A stretch of DNA of 64,000 bases. Origin: DASUKM01 sp036278735. Its GTDB lineage: Bacteria > Acidobacteriota > Vicinamibacteria > Vicinamibacterales > 2-12-FULL-66-21. Made by a program: the position numbers and the translations under genes. The stretch is from contig DASUKM010000027.1 in assembly GCA_036278735.1 (NCBI GenBank), positions 1-64,000 of the forward strand, read 5' to 3'. Under the pieces are notes generated by a model. The model made no database searches. It had not been told where the DNA came from and saw only the letters and a program-made list of their open reading frames with translations. Positions 48,432 through 56,449 of the stretch are shown here, piece by piece; the stretch's first letter is position 1; each line of letters starts with the position of its first letter.

Positions 48432-49462
48432 CGCATCCCGGCATTCGCAAGCCGGTCGTGCTGATCACCGGCGCGGGCGGCGAAATCGGCCACGGCCTCA
48501 TCGCGCAGCTCGCCGGCCGTCGCGACCGCGCCATCGTCACGCTCGACGTGAGCCCGCTCGACGCGACGATCGCGCCGAAGGTGGATCGGGAGATCACCGG
48601 CTCGATCCTCGACAAGGATCTGCTCCAGCGGCTGATCGCCGAGTACGAAATCGATCTCGTGTTCCACCTCGCCGCCCTCCTCTCGACGCGGGCCGAGTTC
48701 ACGCCCGTGGCGGCCCATCAGGTCAACGTCGAGGGCACGCTGAACCTGCTCGAATTCGCGCAGCGCGAAGGGGAGTCGCACGGACGGCCGGTGGTGTTCG
48801 TGTATCCGTCGTCGATCGCCGTGTACGGTCTGCCGGATCGCGCGACGAAAGACGGGGCGCCGAAGGTGTCGGAGGACCAGTGGCTGCATCCGACGACGAT
48901 GTACGGGTGCAACAAGCTGTATTGCGAAGAGCTGGGCCGGTACTACGCGCGGTATTACAAGCAGCTCGCGGCGCAGCCGGCGGCCGGACGGGTGGATTTC
49001 CGGTGCGTCCGGTTTCCGGGGTTGATTTCGGCCGTGACGGTGCCCTCGGGGGGTACGTCCGACTTCGCGCCCGAGATGATTCACGCCGCCGCGCGCGGCG
49101 AGCCGTACGCCTGCTTCGTGCGGCCCGACACGCGCATTCCGTTCATGGCGATGCCCGACGCCGTCGAGGCGCTGCTGCAACTGGCGGCCGCGCCGCGGGC
49201 CTCGCTGCGGCACACGGGCTACAACGTGGCCGCGTTCAATCCGTCGGCCGACGAGATTCGGGACGTCGTCGTGCAGGCGTTCCCGGGAGCGCAGATCACC
49301 TGGCATCCGGATCCGAAGCGTCAGGGCATCGTCGACACGTGGCCCGCCGACGTGGACGATCGGGCGGCCCGCACCGACTGGGGATTCGTTCCGCAGTACG
49401 ACTTCGGCCGGGCCTTCACCGAATATCTGATTCCGACGATTCGCCGGCGTTATGCCGGGTGA
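48428..49462 (+). CDS. SDR-type L-threonine 3-dehydrogenase-like epimerase
   Basis: 344 residues: VVLITGAGGEIGHGLIAQLA, VFHLAALLSTRAEF, VYPSSIAVYG, YGCNKLYCEELGRYY (YxxxK), CVRFPGLISAVTVPSGGTSD, RPDTRIPFMAMPDAVEALL and RQGIVDTWPADVDDRAAR-like C-terminus. The last three fit the GalE-like L-threonine dehydrogenase group (DTxLPMMYMPDA, ADSWP), which oxidises threonine to 2-amino-3-ketobutyrate. The partner kbl is not nearby, so the substrate stays open. GTG start overlaps the rhomboid stop. Confidence 0.82.
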   Translation: MTHPGIRKPVVLITGAGGEIGHGLIAQLAGRRDRAIVTLDVSPLDATIAPKVDREITGSILDKDLLQRLIAEYEIDLVFHLAALLSTRAEFTPVAAHQVNVEGTLNLLEFAQREGESHGRPVVFVYPSSIAVYGLPDRATKDGAPKVSEDQWLHPTTMYGCNKLYCEELGRYYARYYKQLAAQPAAGRVDFRCVRFPGLISAVTVPSGGTSDFAPEMIHAAARGEPYACFVRPDTRIPFMAMPDAVEALLQLAAAPRASLRHTGYNVAAFNPSADEIRDVVVQAFPGAQITWHPDPKRQGIVDTWPADVDDRAARTDWGFVPQYDFGRAFTEYLIPTIRRRYAG

Positions 49463-49467
49463 AGACC

Positions 49468-49603
49468 GGTTCCGGGTTCCGAGGTGGGTTCGGGGGTTCA
49501 GGGTTCGGGGTTGGTTCGAGTCGACGCGCCGAACCCGGAACCAGCTCGGAACCAGGAACCCGGAACCAGACCCCGAACTCGGCCCCCGGAACCCCGAACC
49601 CGG
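49468..49603. repeat. inverted degenerate heptamer arrays (GGTTCSG / GAACCSG)
   Basis: From 49468 the units GGTTCCG, GTTCAGG, GTTCGGG run one way; from about 49531 GAACCCG, GAACCAG and GAACCCC run the other, with some slips. The two halves are roughly complementary and fill the 156-base gap between the SDR gene and aat. Confidence 0.8.
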
Positions 49604-49605
49604 GA

Positions 49606-49611
49606 TAGCAT
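49606..49611 (+). promoter_or_regulatory. -10-like TANNNT of aat
   Basis: TAGCAT, 7 bases before the GTG start; an AGGA that could serve as a weak SD lies between. Confidence 0.35.
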
Positions 49612-49618
49612 CAGGACA

Positions 49619-50212
49619 GTGATCGCCGTCGACGTGCTGGTGTCGGCGTACGCCAGAGGGTGGTTTCCCATGGCGGTGGCGCCCGGCATCATCGAATGGT
49701 TCTCGCCGGATCCGCGCGGCATCGTGCCGCTCGAGACGTTTCACGTCCCGTCGCGGCTGGCGCGCCTCGTGCGAAAGAGGCGTTTCGAGGTCACCATCGA
49801 CCGGGCGTTCGGCGCCGTCATCCGCGCGTGCGCCGGCCGCGACGACGAAGACGGCAGCTGGATCGACGACGAGATCATCGCCAGCTATGAGGCGCTCCAC
49901 GGGCGCGGCCTCGCGCACTCGGTGGAAACGTGGCGCGAGGGGCGCCTGGCCGGCGGTCTGTATGGCGTGTCGCTGCGCGGCGCGTTCTTCGGGGAGTCGA
50001 TGTTCCATCACGAGACCGACGCCTCGAAGGTGGCGCTGGCCTTGCTCGTCGAACGCCTGCGCGCTGGCGGCTATCGCCTCCTCGACACGCAGTGGGTCAC
50101 GCCCCACCTGGCGCAGTTCGGGGCCGTCGAGATCCCACGCCACGACTATCTGGAGCGCCTGCAGCAGGCGCTCAGGGTCGACGCGCGGTTCGGCCTGACG
50201 GTCAGCCCATGA
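49619..50212 (+). CDS. aat: leucyl/phenylalanyl-tRNA-protein transferase
   Basis: 197 residues from GTG 49619. AYARGWFPMA, EWFSPDPRGIVPLE, WIDDEIIASYEALHGRGLAH, SVETW, GGLYGVSLRGAFFGESMFH and LLDTQWVTPHLAQFGA cover the family motifs. Aat tags proteins with N-terminal Lys/Arg for ClpS-ClpAP degradation (N-end rule). The ORF reads further upstream through the repeats but without similarity. Convergent with apaG, 21 bases apart. Confidence 0.95.
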   Translation: MIAVDVLVSAYARGWFPMAVAPGIIEWFSPDPRGIVPLETFHVPSRLARLVRKRRFEVTIDRAFGAVIRACAGRDDEDGSWIDDEIIASYEALHGRGLAHSVETWREGRLAGGLYGVSLRGAFFGESMFHHETDASKVALALLVERLRAGGYRLLDTQWVTPHLAQFGAVEIPRHDYLERLQQALRVDARFGLTVSP

Positions 50213-50233
50213 AGGATTGGCCGGTGGGTCTTC

Positions 50234-50623
50234 TCAGTGGACGGTGTAAGGCTCGCTGAGGGTGAAGGGGGCGATCCGAGCGTCGAAGGGGCTCCCGGCA
50301 TCGGTCACCATCTGATACGTGCCTTCCATGACGCCGAACGGCGTTTCGAGCGGACAGCCGGACGTATACGTGAACGATTCCCCGGGGGCGAGGATCGGCT
50401 GCTTGCCGATGACGCCGGGGCCGCGCACTTCTTCCACGTGTCCGGTGCCGTCGGTGATGATCCAGTGCCGGGTCAGGAGCTGGACCGTTTCGGACCCTTC
50501 GTTGGAGATCGTAATCGTGTACAGGAAGAACCACTGGTTCTGCGATGGCTGCGAGCGCTCGGGTGCGTACTCCGACTCGACGTGCACGCGGACGCCGCGC
50601 GTCACCGCTTCCGATGTGAACAT
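50234..50623 (-). CDS. apaG: ApaG protein
   Basis: 129 residues from ATG 50621-50623. The single fibronectin-like domain reads GVRVHVESEYAPERSQP, NQWFFLYTITISNEGSETVQ, LLTRHWIITDGTGHVEEVRG, and ends with GTYQMVTDAGSPFDARIAPF, all ApaG. The family's role is unknown, though it is near apaH/ksgA in E. coli. Divergent from the small cysteine protein with 12 bases between starts. Confidence 0.95.
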   Translation of the reverse strand: MFTSEAVTRGVRVHVESEYAPERSQPSQNQWFFLYTITISNEGSETVQLLTRHWIITDGTGHVEEVRGPGVIGKQPILAPGESFTYTSGCPLETPFGVMEGTYQMVTDAGSPFDARIAPFTLSEPYTVH

Positions 50624-50635
50624 GACGTCCCCATC

Positions 50636-50875
50636 ATGAACGATCCGCCGCGCGCTCCACAACCGCCGCCCGGCGAACCGCCGCCCGGGCTCTGCGCCAC
50701 CTGCGCGTTCACGCGCATCGTGGAGAGCGATCGGGGCTCGATGTTTCGGTTCTGCGAGCGATCGCGCACGGACGCGCGCTTTCCGCGGTATCCGGCGCTG
50801 CCGGTCCTCGCCTGCGCCGGGTGGACGCGCGCGGCGGCCGACGAGCGCCCGTGCGGCTCACGAACTGGATCGTAA
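50636..50875 (+). CDS. small conserved cysteine protein
   Basis: 79 residues from ATG 50636. CATCAFTRIVESDRGSMFRF followed by CERSRTDARFPRYPALPVLA and a last Cys: a four-cysteine set (CxxC ... C ... C) with the FPRYPxLPV motif that I remember from unnamed small proteins of Acidobacteriota and other phyla. Probably metal-binding; function unknown. The proline-rich start is variable. Confidence 0.65.
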   Translation: MNDPPRAPQPPPGEPPPGLCATCAFTRIVESDRGSMFRFCERSRTDARFPRYPALPVLACAGWTRAAADERPCGSRTGS

Positions 50876-50905
50876 GTCGTACCGTTGATAGCATGGACCG
50901 GGACC

Positions 50906-52951
50906 ATGCAGACGATCCAGCCGGCTCGTTTCCATCCGGGCGTCGGCCTCGACGACATTCCGGACCGTTCCGGGGAGCAGGCGCACTCCGGCGGCCCCGC
51001 CCTCATTCGCGGCACGGCGCTCATCTTCTGGGATCCGAAGAGCCCCACGCCAAAGAAGCGCGACGCGATCGACACCGATCAGATTACGCCCGCGAGCGAC
51101 TGCGTCTCGGAGAGCCTCGAGACGCTCGACGAGCGATGGAAGGTGGGCTCGTTCCGGTATCTGATGCCCGATTTCCGGGCGCGCGTGCACCGCGGCGAGA
51201 CGTTCGTCATCGCCGGCGATCGCTTCGCGATCGGCTCGTCGCGCGAGATGAGCCCGGCCGGGCTGAAGGGGATCGCCGAAGAGGCCGGTCGCGAGCTGGT
51301 GGTCGTCTGCGGCCAGAACATGGGGGACATCTTTCGCCGCAACGCCTTCAATCTCGGCCTGCACGTCGTCCAGAGTCCCGAGGCGGTCGCCGACGCGCGC
51401 GACGGCGACGCGTTCTCGTTCGACCCGGTCACGCGTCGTCTGACGAACGAGACGCAGGCGAAGACGTACGAGCCCGTGCCGCTCTCGCCGAAGGAAGAAG
51501 AAATTCGCCGCAGCGGGGGCATCTTCGCGGTCGGCCGCCGCGAGTTCCGGCGGGCGACCGCGACGTCTCCGCGCCTCGAGTGGGCGGACGAAGCGGCGGC
51601 GCGCCGGATGACGACGACCGAGCAGATCATCTGGGCGCATCGCGTCGACCACGACCTGAAGCCGGCGGATCTCGCGCCCGGCGCGACGCTGCGTGTGTAC
51701 GCGGACCTGCTGCCAGCCTCCGACGGCACCGCCCCGTTTGCCATCCATACCTTCAACCAGATTACCGGCGGCCGCACGATTTATCCGCGTCAGGCGGCGA
51801 TCGCCAACGACCATTTCGTGTTCACCGGCGTCGACGCCGACGACAAGCAGACGAGCATCGGCCGCGCCTTCGCACGCGCCCAGGGCCTCGAGAAGCCGTA
51901 TTACGCCACGCCGGGGGACGGCATTTTTCATTTCTACTTCCCCGAGCAGGGGCTCGTCGCGCCCGGACAGTTCATCCCGGGGGCCGACTCGCACAGCCGC
52001 GCCTACGGGGCCTACGGGGCGGTCGGCATCGGCGTGGGATCGACCACGCTCGGGTTCGGCTGGTCCACCGGCTACATTTATTTCACGCTGCCGAAGGCGC
52101 GGCGGGTGGTCTTTACCGGGCGGCTGCAGCCATGGGTGGGCGGCAAGGACATCGTGCTCGAGCTGCTGCGCCGCTGGGGCGCCAGGCAGTCGCAGGGCAT
52201 GTCGGTCGAACTGGTCGACGCCAATCGTCAGTTGCCGATCGCCTACCGCAACACGATCGCCAACATGATGGCGGAGGCCGAGGCGCTCAACGGGATCTTC
52301 GCGGCCGACGAGGTCACCGCCGAGTGGTATCGGAAGAAGGGCATTCGGGATTTGCCGTATCCGTCCGTGCGCCCGGGAGGCGATGCGGTGTATGCGATCG
52401 ACGAGGCGCTCGATCTCTCGGAGGTGCGGCCGATGATCGCCAAGCCGTTCAGCCCGGGCAACGCGTTTCCGGCGGAAGAGGTGGCGCGCGAACGCATCAC
52501 GTTCGACAAGGCGATGATCGGCTCGTGCACCAACGGCAGCTACGACGATCTGCTGCAGGCGGCGCTGGTGCTGCGCGCCGCGCGCGAGCGCGGCATCGCG
52601 AAGACCGACACGGATTTCAAGATTTTTCCGGGCTCCGGCGGCGTCGCGATTCAGATCGAACGGCCGGACCCGCGGCTCGGCGGCGAGTCCATCGCCAGCG
52701 TCTTCCGATCCTCGGGCGGCGTGATCCGGCAGTCGTGGTGCGGTCCGTGCTTCGGGCAGGGGCAGGACGCCCTCAGCAAGGGACAGCGCGCGATCACTTC
52801 GTTCAATCGCAACTGGCAGAACCGCATGGGCCTCGGCGGCGAAGGCTACCTCGCCAGCCCCGCGGTCGTGGCCGCCTCCGCCCTCGTCGGCTACATGGCG
52901 CCTCCGAGCGAGCTGGGGCTCGCCTGGAACGCCGAGACGTTCGGCGTCTAG
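50906..52951 (+). CDS. aconitase-family hydro-lyase with reversed (swivel-first) domain order
   Basis: 681 residues from ATG 50906. Residues 30-190 are the LeuD/aconitase swivel domain (DAIDTDQITP, FVIAGDRFAIGSSREMSPAG, IFRRNAFNLGL). Residues 230-675 are the catalytic LeuC/aconitase core (HTFNQITGGRTIYPR, IPGADSHSRAYGAYGAVGIG, GSCTNGSYDDLL, WCGPCFGQG) with the three [4Fe-4S] cysteines C541, C612, C615. AcnA has the opposite order, and AcnB has the same order but also an N-terminal HEAT domain absent here. Substrate not assignable; no leu genes nearby. Confidence 0.88.
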   Translation: MQTIQPARFHPGVGLDDIPDRSGEQAHSGGPALIRGTALIFWDPKSPTPKKRDAIDTDQITPASDCVSESLETLDERWKVGSFRYLMPDFRARVHRGETFVIAGDRFAIGSSREMSPAGLKGIAEEAGRELVVVCGQNMGDIFRRNAFNLGLHVVQSPEAVADARDGDAFSFDPVTRRLTNETQAKTYEPVPLSPKEEEIRRSGGIFAVGRREFRRATATSPRLEWADEAAARRMTTTEQIIWAHRVDHDLKPADLAPGATLRVYADLLPASDGTAPFAIHTFNQITGGRTIYPRQAAIANDHFVFTGVDADDKQTSIGRAFARAQGLEKPYYATPGDGIFHFYFPEQGLVAPGQFIPGADSHSRAYGAYGAVGIGVGSTTLGFGWSTGYIYFTLPKARRVVFTGRLQPWVGGKDIVLELLRRWGARQSQGMSVELVDANRQLPIAYRNTIANMMAEAEALNGIFAADEVTAEWYRKKGIRDLPYPSVRPGGDAVYAIDEALDLSEVRPMIAKPFSPGNAFPAEEVARERITFDKAMIGSCTNGSYDDLLQAALVLRAARERGIAKTDTDFKIFPGSGGVAIQIERPDPRLGGESIASVFRSSGGVIRQSWCGPCFGQGQDALSKGQRAITSFNRNWQNRMGLGGEGYLASPAVVAASALVGYMAPPSELGLAWNAETFGV

Positions 52952-52960
52952 GCGCGTTGG

Positions 52961-55144
52961 ATGCGCGTGCGTCACCTGGCGTTCGCCGCGAGCCTGGCCG
53001 CCGCGACCATGACGGCGGGGGCGCGAGCGGATGTCGCAGGCACTCAGCGGCCGCCCCTCGTTCGCGGCCAGGTGATCACCCAAAGCGGCGTGTGGCAGCC
53101 TGGCGTCTACCGCTTCGCCTCCGGTTCCCTCGACGCACCCGCGATCACGATTCGCGGTTCTCACCTCACGCTCGATTTCAGCGGCGTCACGCTGGCGGGG
53201 GCGTATCCGGACCGTGCAGACCCCGACCGGTTGACGGGGCTGGGCGTTCTGGTCGATGGCGGCGACGACGTGACCATTCGCAACCTGCACGTCCGCGGAT
53301 TCAAGGTCGGCCTGCTCGCCCGCGGGACGTCGCGGCTCCACGTCACGGGAGGGGACTTCAGCTACGGCTGGAAGGCGAGGCTCTACAGTGTGATCACGCA
53401 CGAGAGCCTGCTCGACTGGCTGTCGTATCACGACAACGAACACGACGAATGGCTGGCCGGGGGCGCCGGCGTGTACCTCGCCGGCACCGACGCCGCCCAA
53501 ATCGATCACACGCGCATCGTGCAGGGGCAGAACGGCCTGATGCTCGCCCGCTCCAACGGCGCGAAGATCTGGGACAACACGTTTTCGTTCCTGTCGGGCG
53601 TGGGCATCGGCCTGTATCGCTCGAGCCGCAATACGATCATGCACAACCGCGTCGACTGGTGCGTGCGCGGGTACAGCGACGGGTTCTACAACCGCGGACA
53701 GGACTCGGCCGGCATTCTCGTGTACGAGCAGAGCAGCCACAACGCGATCGCCTTCAACTCGGTCACGCACGGCGGCGACGGACTCTTCCTGTGGGCGGGC
53801 CAGTCGACCCTGGACTCGGGCGAAGGGGGCGCGAACGACAACGTCGTGTACGCGAACGATTTCAGCTACGCGCCCGCCAATGGGATCGAGGCCACGTTCA
53901 GCCGCAACACGTTCGACGGCAACCGCGTCGACGAGTGCTGGCACGGCATGTGGGGCGGCTACAGCTTCGATTCCTCGATTGCGAACAACCGCTTCGCCCG
54001 CAACGTGGAGGCCATCGCGATCGAGCACGGCCAGGACAACCGCATCACGGGGAATCGCTTCGACCACGACGAGACCGCGATCCACCTGTGGGCGAATGCG
54101 CAGGACCCTGGGTGGGCGTACCCGAAGCACCACGATACGCGCAGCCGCGACTACGAGATTTCAGGGAACCAGTTCGTCGGGAACAAGACGGCCGTCGACA
54201 TACACGGTACGCGCAGCGTCCGCATGGCCGGCAACGAGTATCGCGACGTCGCCACGATGGCGACGCTGACGGGAGACACGCGGGACTTCGGCCTCGGGGC
54301 TGACGTCTCCGTTCCGCTGCGTCCCCGGCGGGCCGCCGACGCCACGCTGCCGCAGCCGCTTCCTGGCGCGATCGACCCCATGCTCCCCGACGACAGTCCA
54401 CTCCGGAACCGCCGGTCGATCATCGTCGACGAGTGGGGACCGTACGACTGGAAGTCGCCGAAGCTGTGGCCGGCCGGCCGTCCGGACGCGCAGCCGCTTC
54501 GGCTGCAGGTGCTCGGTCCACCAGGGCGGTGGACGCTGGCGTCGGCGAGGGGCGCCGCCGTTGAGCCCTCGAGCGGCACCGTGCCGGGAGCCATCACCGT
54601 CGCGCCAAGCGGCACGACAAAGATCGTCGACTACGACGTCCGGTTGATCTATCGCGGCGCCGCCGTGACGTCCCCGCGCGGCCGCACGGTCGCTGCTGGC
54701 GCCCCGTATCCGTTCGGGTACTCGCGCTTCGTCGTGCCGATCGACTGGCGCGTCCGGTTCTTCGGCTTCTCCGCCGCGGCAGCACCCGACAAGGATGCCG
54801 CCGCTTTCGCGAAGGTGCTCGACGCGGCGCCGCTTCGCACGGAGTCGCGGGACCGCCTCGACGTCCTCTCCGGCGGCGAGATCGCGCCGGGCTTGCCGAA
54901 AGACGACGTCGCGATGGTCGCCTCTGGTGCGGTCACGCTGCCGCCTGGCTCGTATCGGCTTCGCACGATTTCCGACGACGGCGTCCGCGTGTGGGTCGAT
55001 GGCGCGCTGGCGATCGATCACTGGTCGCCGCACGAATCGGCGCTCGACGTCGTGCCGTTGACCGGCGGCGCGCATCGGCTCCGCGTCGAGTACTTCGAGT
55101 TGAGCGGCTTTGCCGAGCTGCGTCTGGAAATCGTGAAGCCATGA
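52961..55144 (+). CDS. secreted right-handed beta-helix protein with PA14-like C-terminus
   Basis: 727 residues: signal peptide (1-24), a long parallel beta-helix (about 60-440) with NosD-like repeats such as NGLMLARSNGAKIWDNTFSF, GIGLYRSSRNTIMHNRVDW and AIAIEHGQDNRITGNRFD, then a C-terminal region (about 580-727) with YRLRTISDDGVRVWVDGAL and HRLRVEYFELSGFAELRLE, a PA14 domain that usually binds carbohydrate. Probably a surface or periplasmic polysaccharide-binding or lyase-like protein; no catalytic site is evident. Follows the permuted aconitase by 9 bases. Confidence 0.85.
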   Translation: MRVRHLAFAASLAAATMTAGARADVAGTQRPPLVRGQVITQSGVWQPGVYRFASGSLDAPAITIRGSHLTLDFSGVTLAGAYPDRADPDRLTGLGVLVDGGDDVTIRNLHVRGFKVGLLARGTSRLHVTGGDFSYGWKARLYSVITHESLLDWLSYHDNEHDEWLAGGAGVYLAGTDAAQIDHTRIVQGQNGLMLARSNGAKIWDNTFSFLSGVGIGLYRSSRNTIMHNRVDWCVRGYSDGFYNRGQDSAGILVYEQSSHNAIAFNSVTHGGDGLFLWAGQSTLDSGEGGANDNVVYANDFSYAPANGIEATFSRNTFDGNRVDECWHGMWGGYSFDSSIANNRFARNVEAIAIEHGQDNRITGNRFDHDETAIHLWANAQDPGWAYPKHHDTRSRDYEISGNQFVGNKTAVDIHGTRSVRMAGNEYRDVATMATLTGDTRDFGLGADVSVPLRPRRAADATLPQPLPGAIDPMLPDDSPLRNRRSIIVDEWGPYDWKSPKLWPAGRPDAQPLRLQVLGPPGRWTLASARGAAVEPSSGTVPGAITVAPSGTTKIVDYDVRLIYRGAAVTSPRGRTVAAGAPYPFGYSRFVVPIDWRVRFFGFSAAAAPDKDAAAFAKVLDAAPLRTESRDRLDVLSGGEIAPGLPKDDVAMVASGAVTLPPGSYRLRTISDDGVRVWVDGALAIDHWSPHESALDVVPLTGGAHRLRVEYFELSGFAELRLEIVKP

Positions 55145-55950
55145 GAGGCGGTCAGGCGGACGTCATGATGAGAGCTGCGGCGCTCGCGCTCGTGGTGCTC
55201 GGCGGAGTGGCGGCCGTCCGCCAGGGACCCGCACCGCTGGCCCGGATGCCGGTCGTCGTCGAGTTGTTCACCTCGGAAGGGTGCTCGAGCTGCCCGCCGG
55301 CGGACGACCTGCTCGGCGAGCTGGCGAAGGGACAGCCAATCGCCGGCGCCGAGGTCGTGCCGCTGGCGCTGCACGTGGACTACTGGGATCGGCAGGGTTG
55401 GAAGGATCCGTACTCGTCGGCCGACGCCACCCGGCGCCAGCAGGTCTACGGGCGCGTGCTGAACGTGGCCGACATCTACACGCCGCAGATGATCGTGGAC
55501 GGCCGCACGGCGTTCGTCGGCAGCGACGCGGACCAGGCGCGGCGCGCGATCGCGGAGGCCGCCCGGCGTCCGCACGCGGCGATCGAGCTGCGCGTGATGC
55601 GGCAAGGGGGTGAGGTGACGGCCCTGGCGACATTCTCGGCCGTGCCGCCGGAGGCCAGCCAGGACAAGCCGCAAATCGTGTTCGCCGTGATCCAGGGCGG
55701 CCTCGTGTCGACCGTCACCCGCGGCGAGAACGGCGGACGGACGCTGCATCATGAGGCGCTCGTACGTCACCTGTGGATGCAGAATGCCGTCAAGTCCGGG
55801 GTCGCCACCCAGTCGATTGCGCTGGACCCGACGTGGGGTCCGGACCATCTATCGATCGCCGCCTTCCTGCAGGGACGACGCACCCGTGCGATCTACGGCG
55901 CCGCGATCGCGCCTCTTCCCAAAGCCCAAAGCCCAAAGCCTAAAGCCTAG
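55141..55950 (+). CDS. DUF1223 secreted thioredoxin-like protein with repeat-encoded tail
   Basis: 269 residues from the ATG overlapping the previous stop (an ATG at 55165, MMRAAALALVV, would start at the signal peptide). VVELFTSEGCSSCPPADDLL (CxxC), PLALHVDYWDRQGWKDPYSS and YTPQMIVDGRTAFVG mark DUF1223, a thioredoxin-fold family. The last 10 residues (PKAQSPKPKA) and the TAG stop are encoded by an AAAGCCY heptamer array, not by family sequence. Confidence 0.88.
   Translation: MRGGQADVMMRAAALALVVLGGVAAVRQGPAPLARMPVVVELFTSEGCSSCPPADDLLGELAKGQPIAGAEVVPLALHVDYWDRQGWKDPYSSADATRRQQVYGRVLNVADIYTPQMIVDGRTAFVGSDADQARRAIAEAARRPHAAIELRVMRQGGEVTALATFSAVPPEASQDKPQIVFAVIQGGLVSTVTRGENGGRTLHHEALVRHLWMQNAVKSGVATQSIALDPTWGPDHLSIAAFLQGRRTRAIYGAAIAPLPKAQSPKPKA
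55921..55948. repeat. heptamer array overlapping two convergent stop codons
   Basis: AAAGCCC x2 and AAAGCCT x2, identical to 47535-47562. The DUF1223 frame ends in it (TAG 55948-55950) and the opposite-strand gene also ends in it (TAG 55940-55942), so both stops come from repeat sequence and the coding regions overlap by 11 bp. Confidence 0.9.
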
Positions 55951-56449
55951 TCTCGAGCGACGCTTCGCCGAGGCGCGCATAACTGCGGCGCGTCGCGCGC
56001 TCGCGATCGATGCCCCAGGCGGGCAGCAGATTCTGGATGGCTTCGGGCGGGTGCTGCGCGACGAACACGAGATCGGTTCCGGCCGCGCGGCGCGTCACGA
56101 CGATCTGCGCGGGCCCGGAGGCATCCCCGGCGAAGGCGCGCATCCAGCGGCGGATGTGGCGCTCATCCGGCGCGGCGGGGGCATCCGGGCCGCTCAGGCC
56201 GACGAGCACGAGGGACGAGGTCGCGTCCTCCGCCAGGTCGGCCAGCAGCGCGGCGAGCGACCAGGCGGTCAGCCGCGTCCAGTCGCGCGCCAGTGCTTTC
56301 CAGTACCACGCCAGATCGGTCCCGAGCATCGCGTCCACGACAGGGCGCGAGGCGGCACCGAACAGCGTCAGTTCATAGGCGATCGGACCGTTTTCGCGCA
56401 GGTAACAGACGACGGCCGGCGGCGCGCGCCGCCACGGGAGCCAGGCCAT
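55940..56449 (-). CDS. protein of unknown function
   Basis: 169 residues from ATG 56447-56449, directly after the HD-GYP gene (start 1 base past its stop). MAWLPWRRAPPAVVCYLREN, WYWKALARDWTRLTAWSLAA, RHIRRWMRAFAG; mixed alpha/beta, no membrane segment, no motif that I know. Codon use looks like the neighbours. Its stop is within the heptamer array. Confidence 0.6.
   Translation of the reverse strand: MAWLPWRRAPPAVVCYLRENGPIAYELTLFGAASRPVVDAMLGTDLAWYWKALARDWTRLTAWSLAALLADLAEDATSSLVLVGLSGPDAPAAPDERHIRRWMRAFAGDASGPAQIVVTRRAAGTDLVFVAQHPPEAIQNLLPAWGIDRERATRRSYARLGEASLETRL

Noticed and set aside
50858..54133. 1091-residue minus-strand frame opposite the aconitase-family and beta-helix genes
   Set aside because: High G+C shadow frame, rich in Arg/Ala/His without motifs, and the plus-strand genes are clear.
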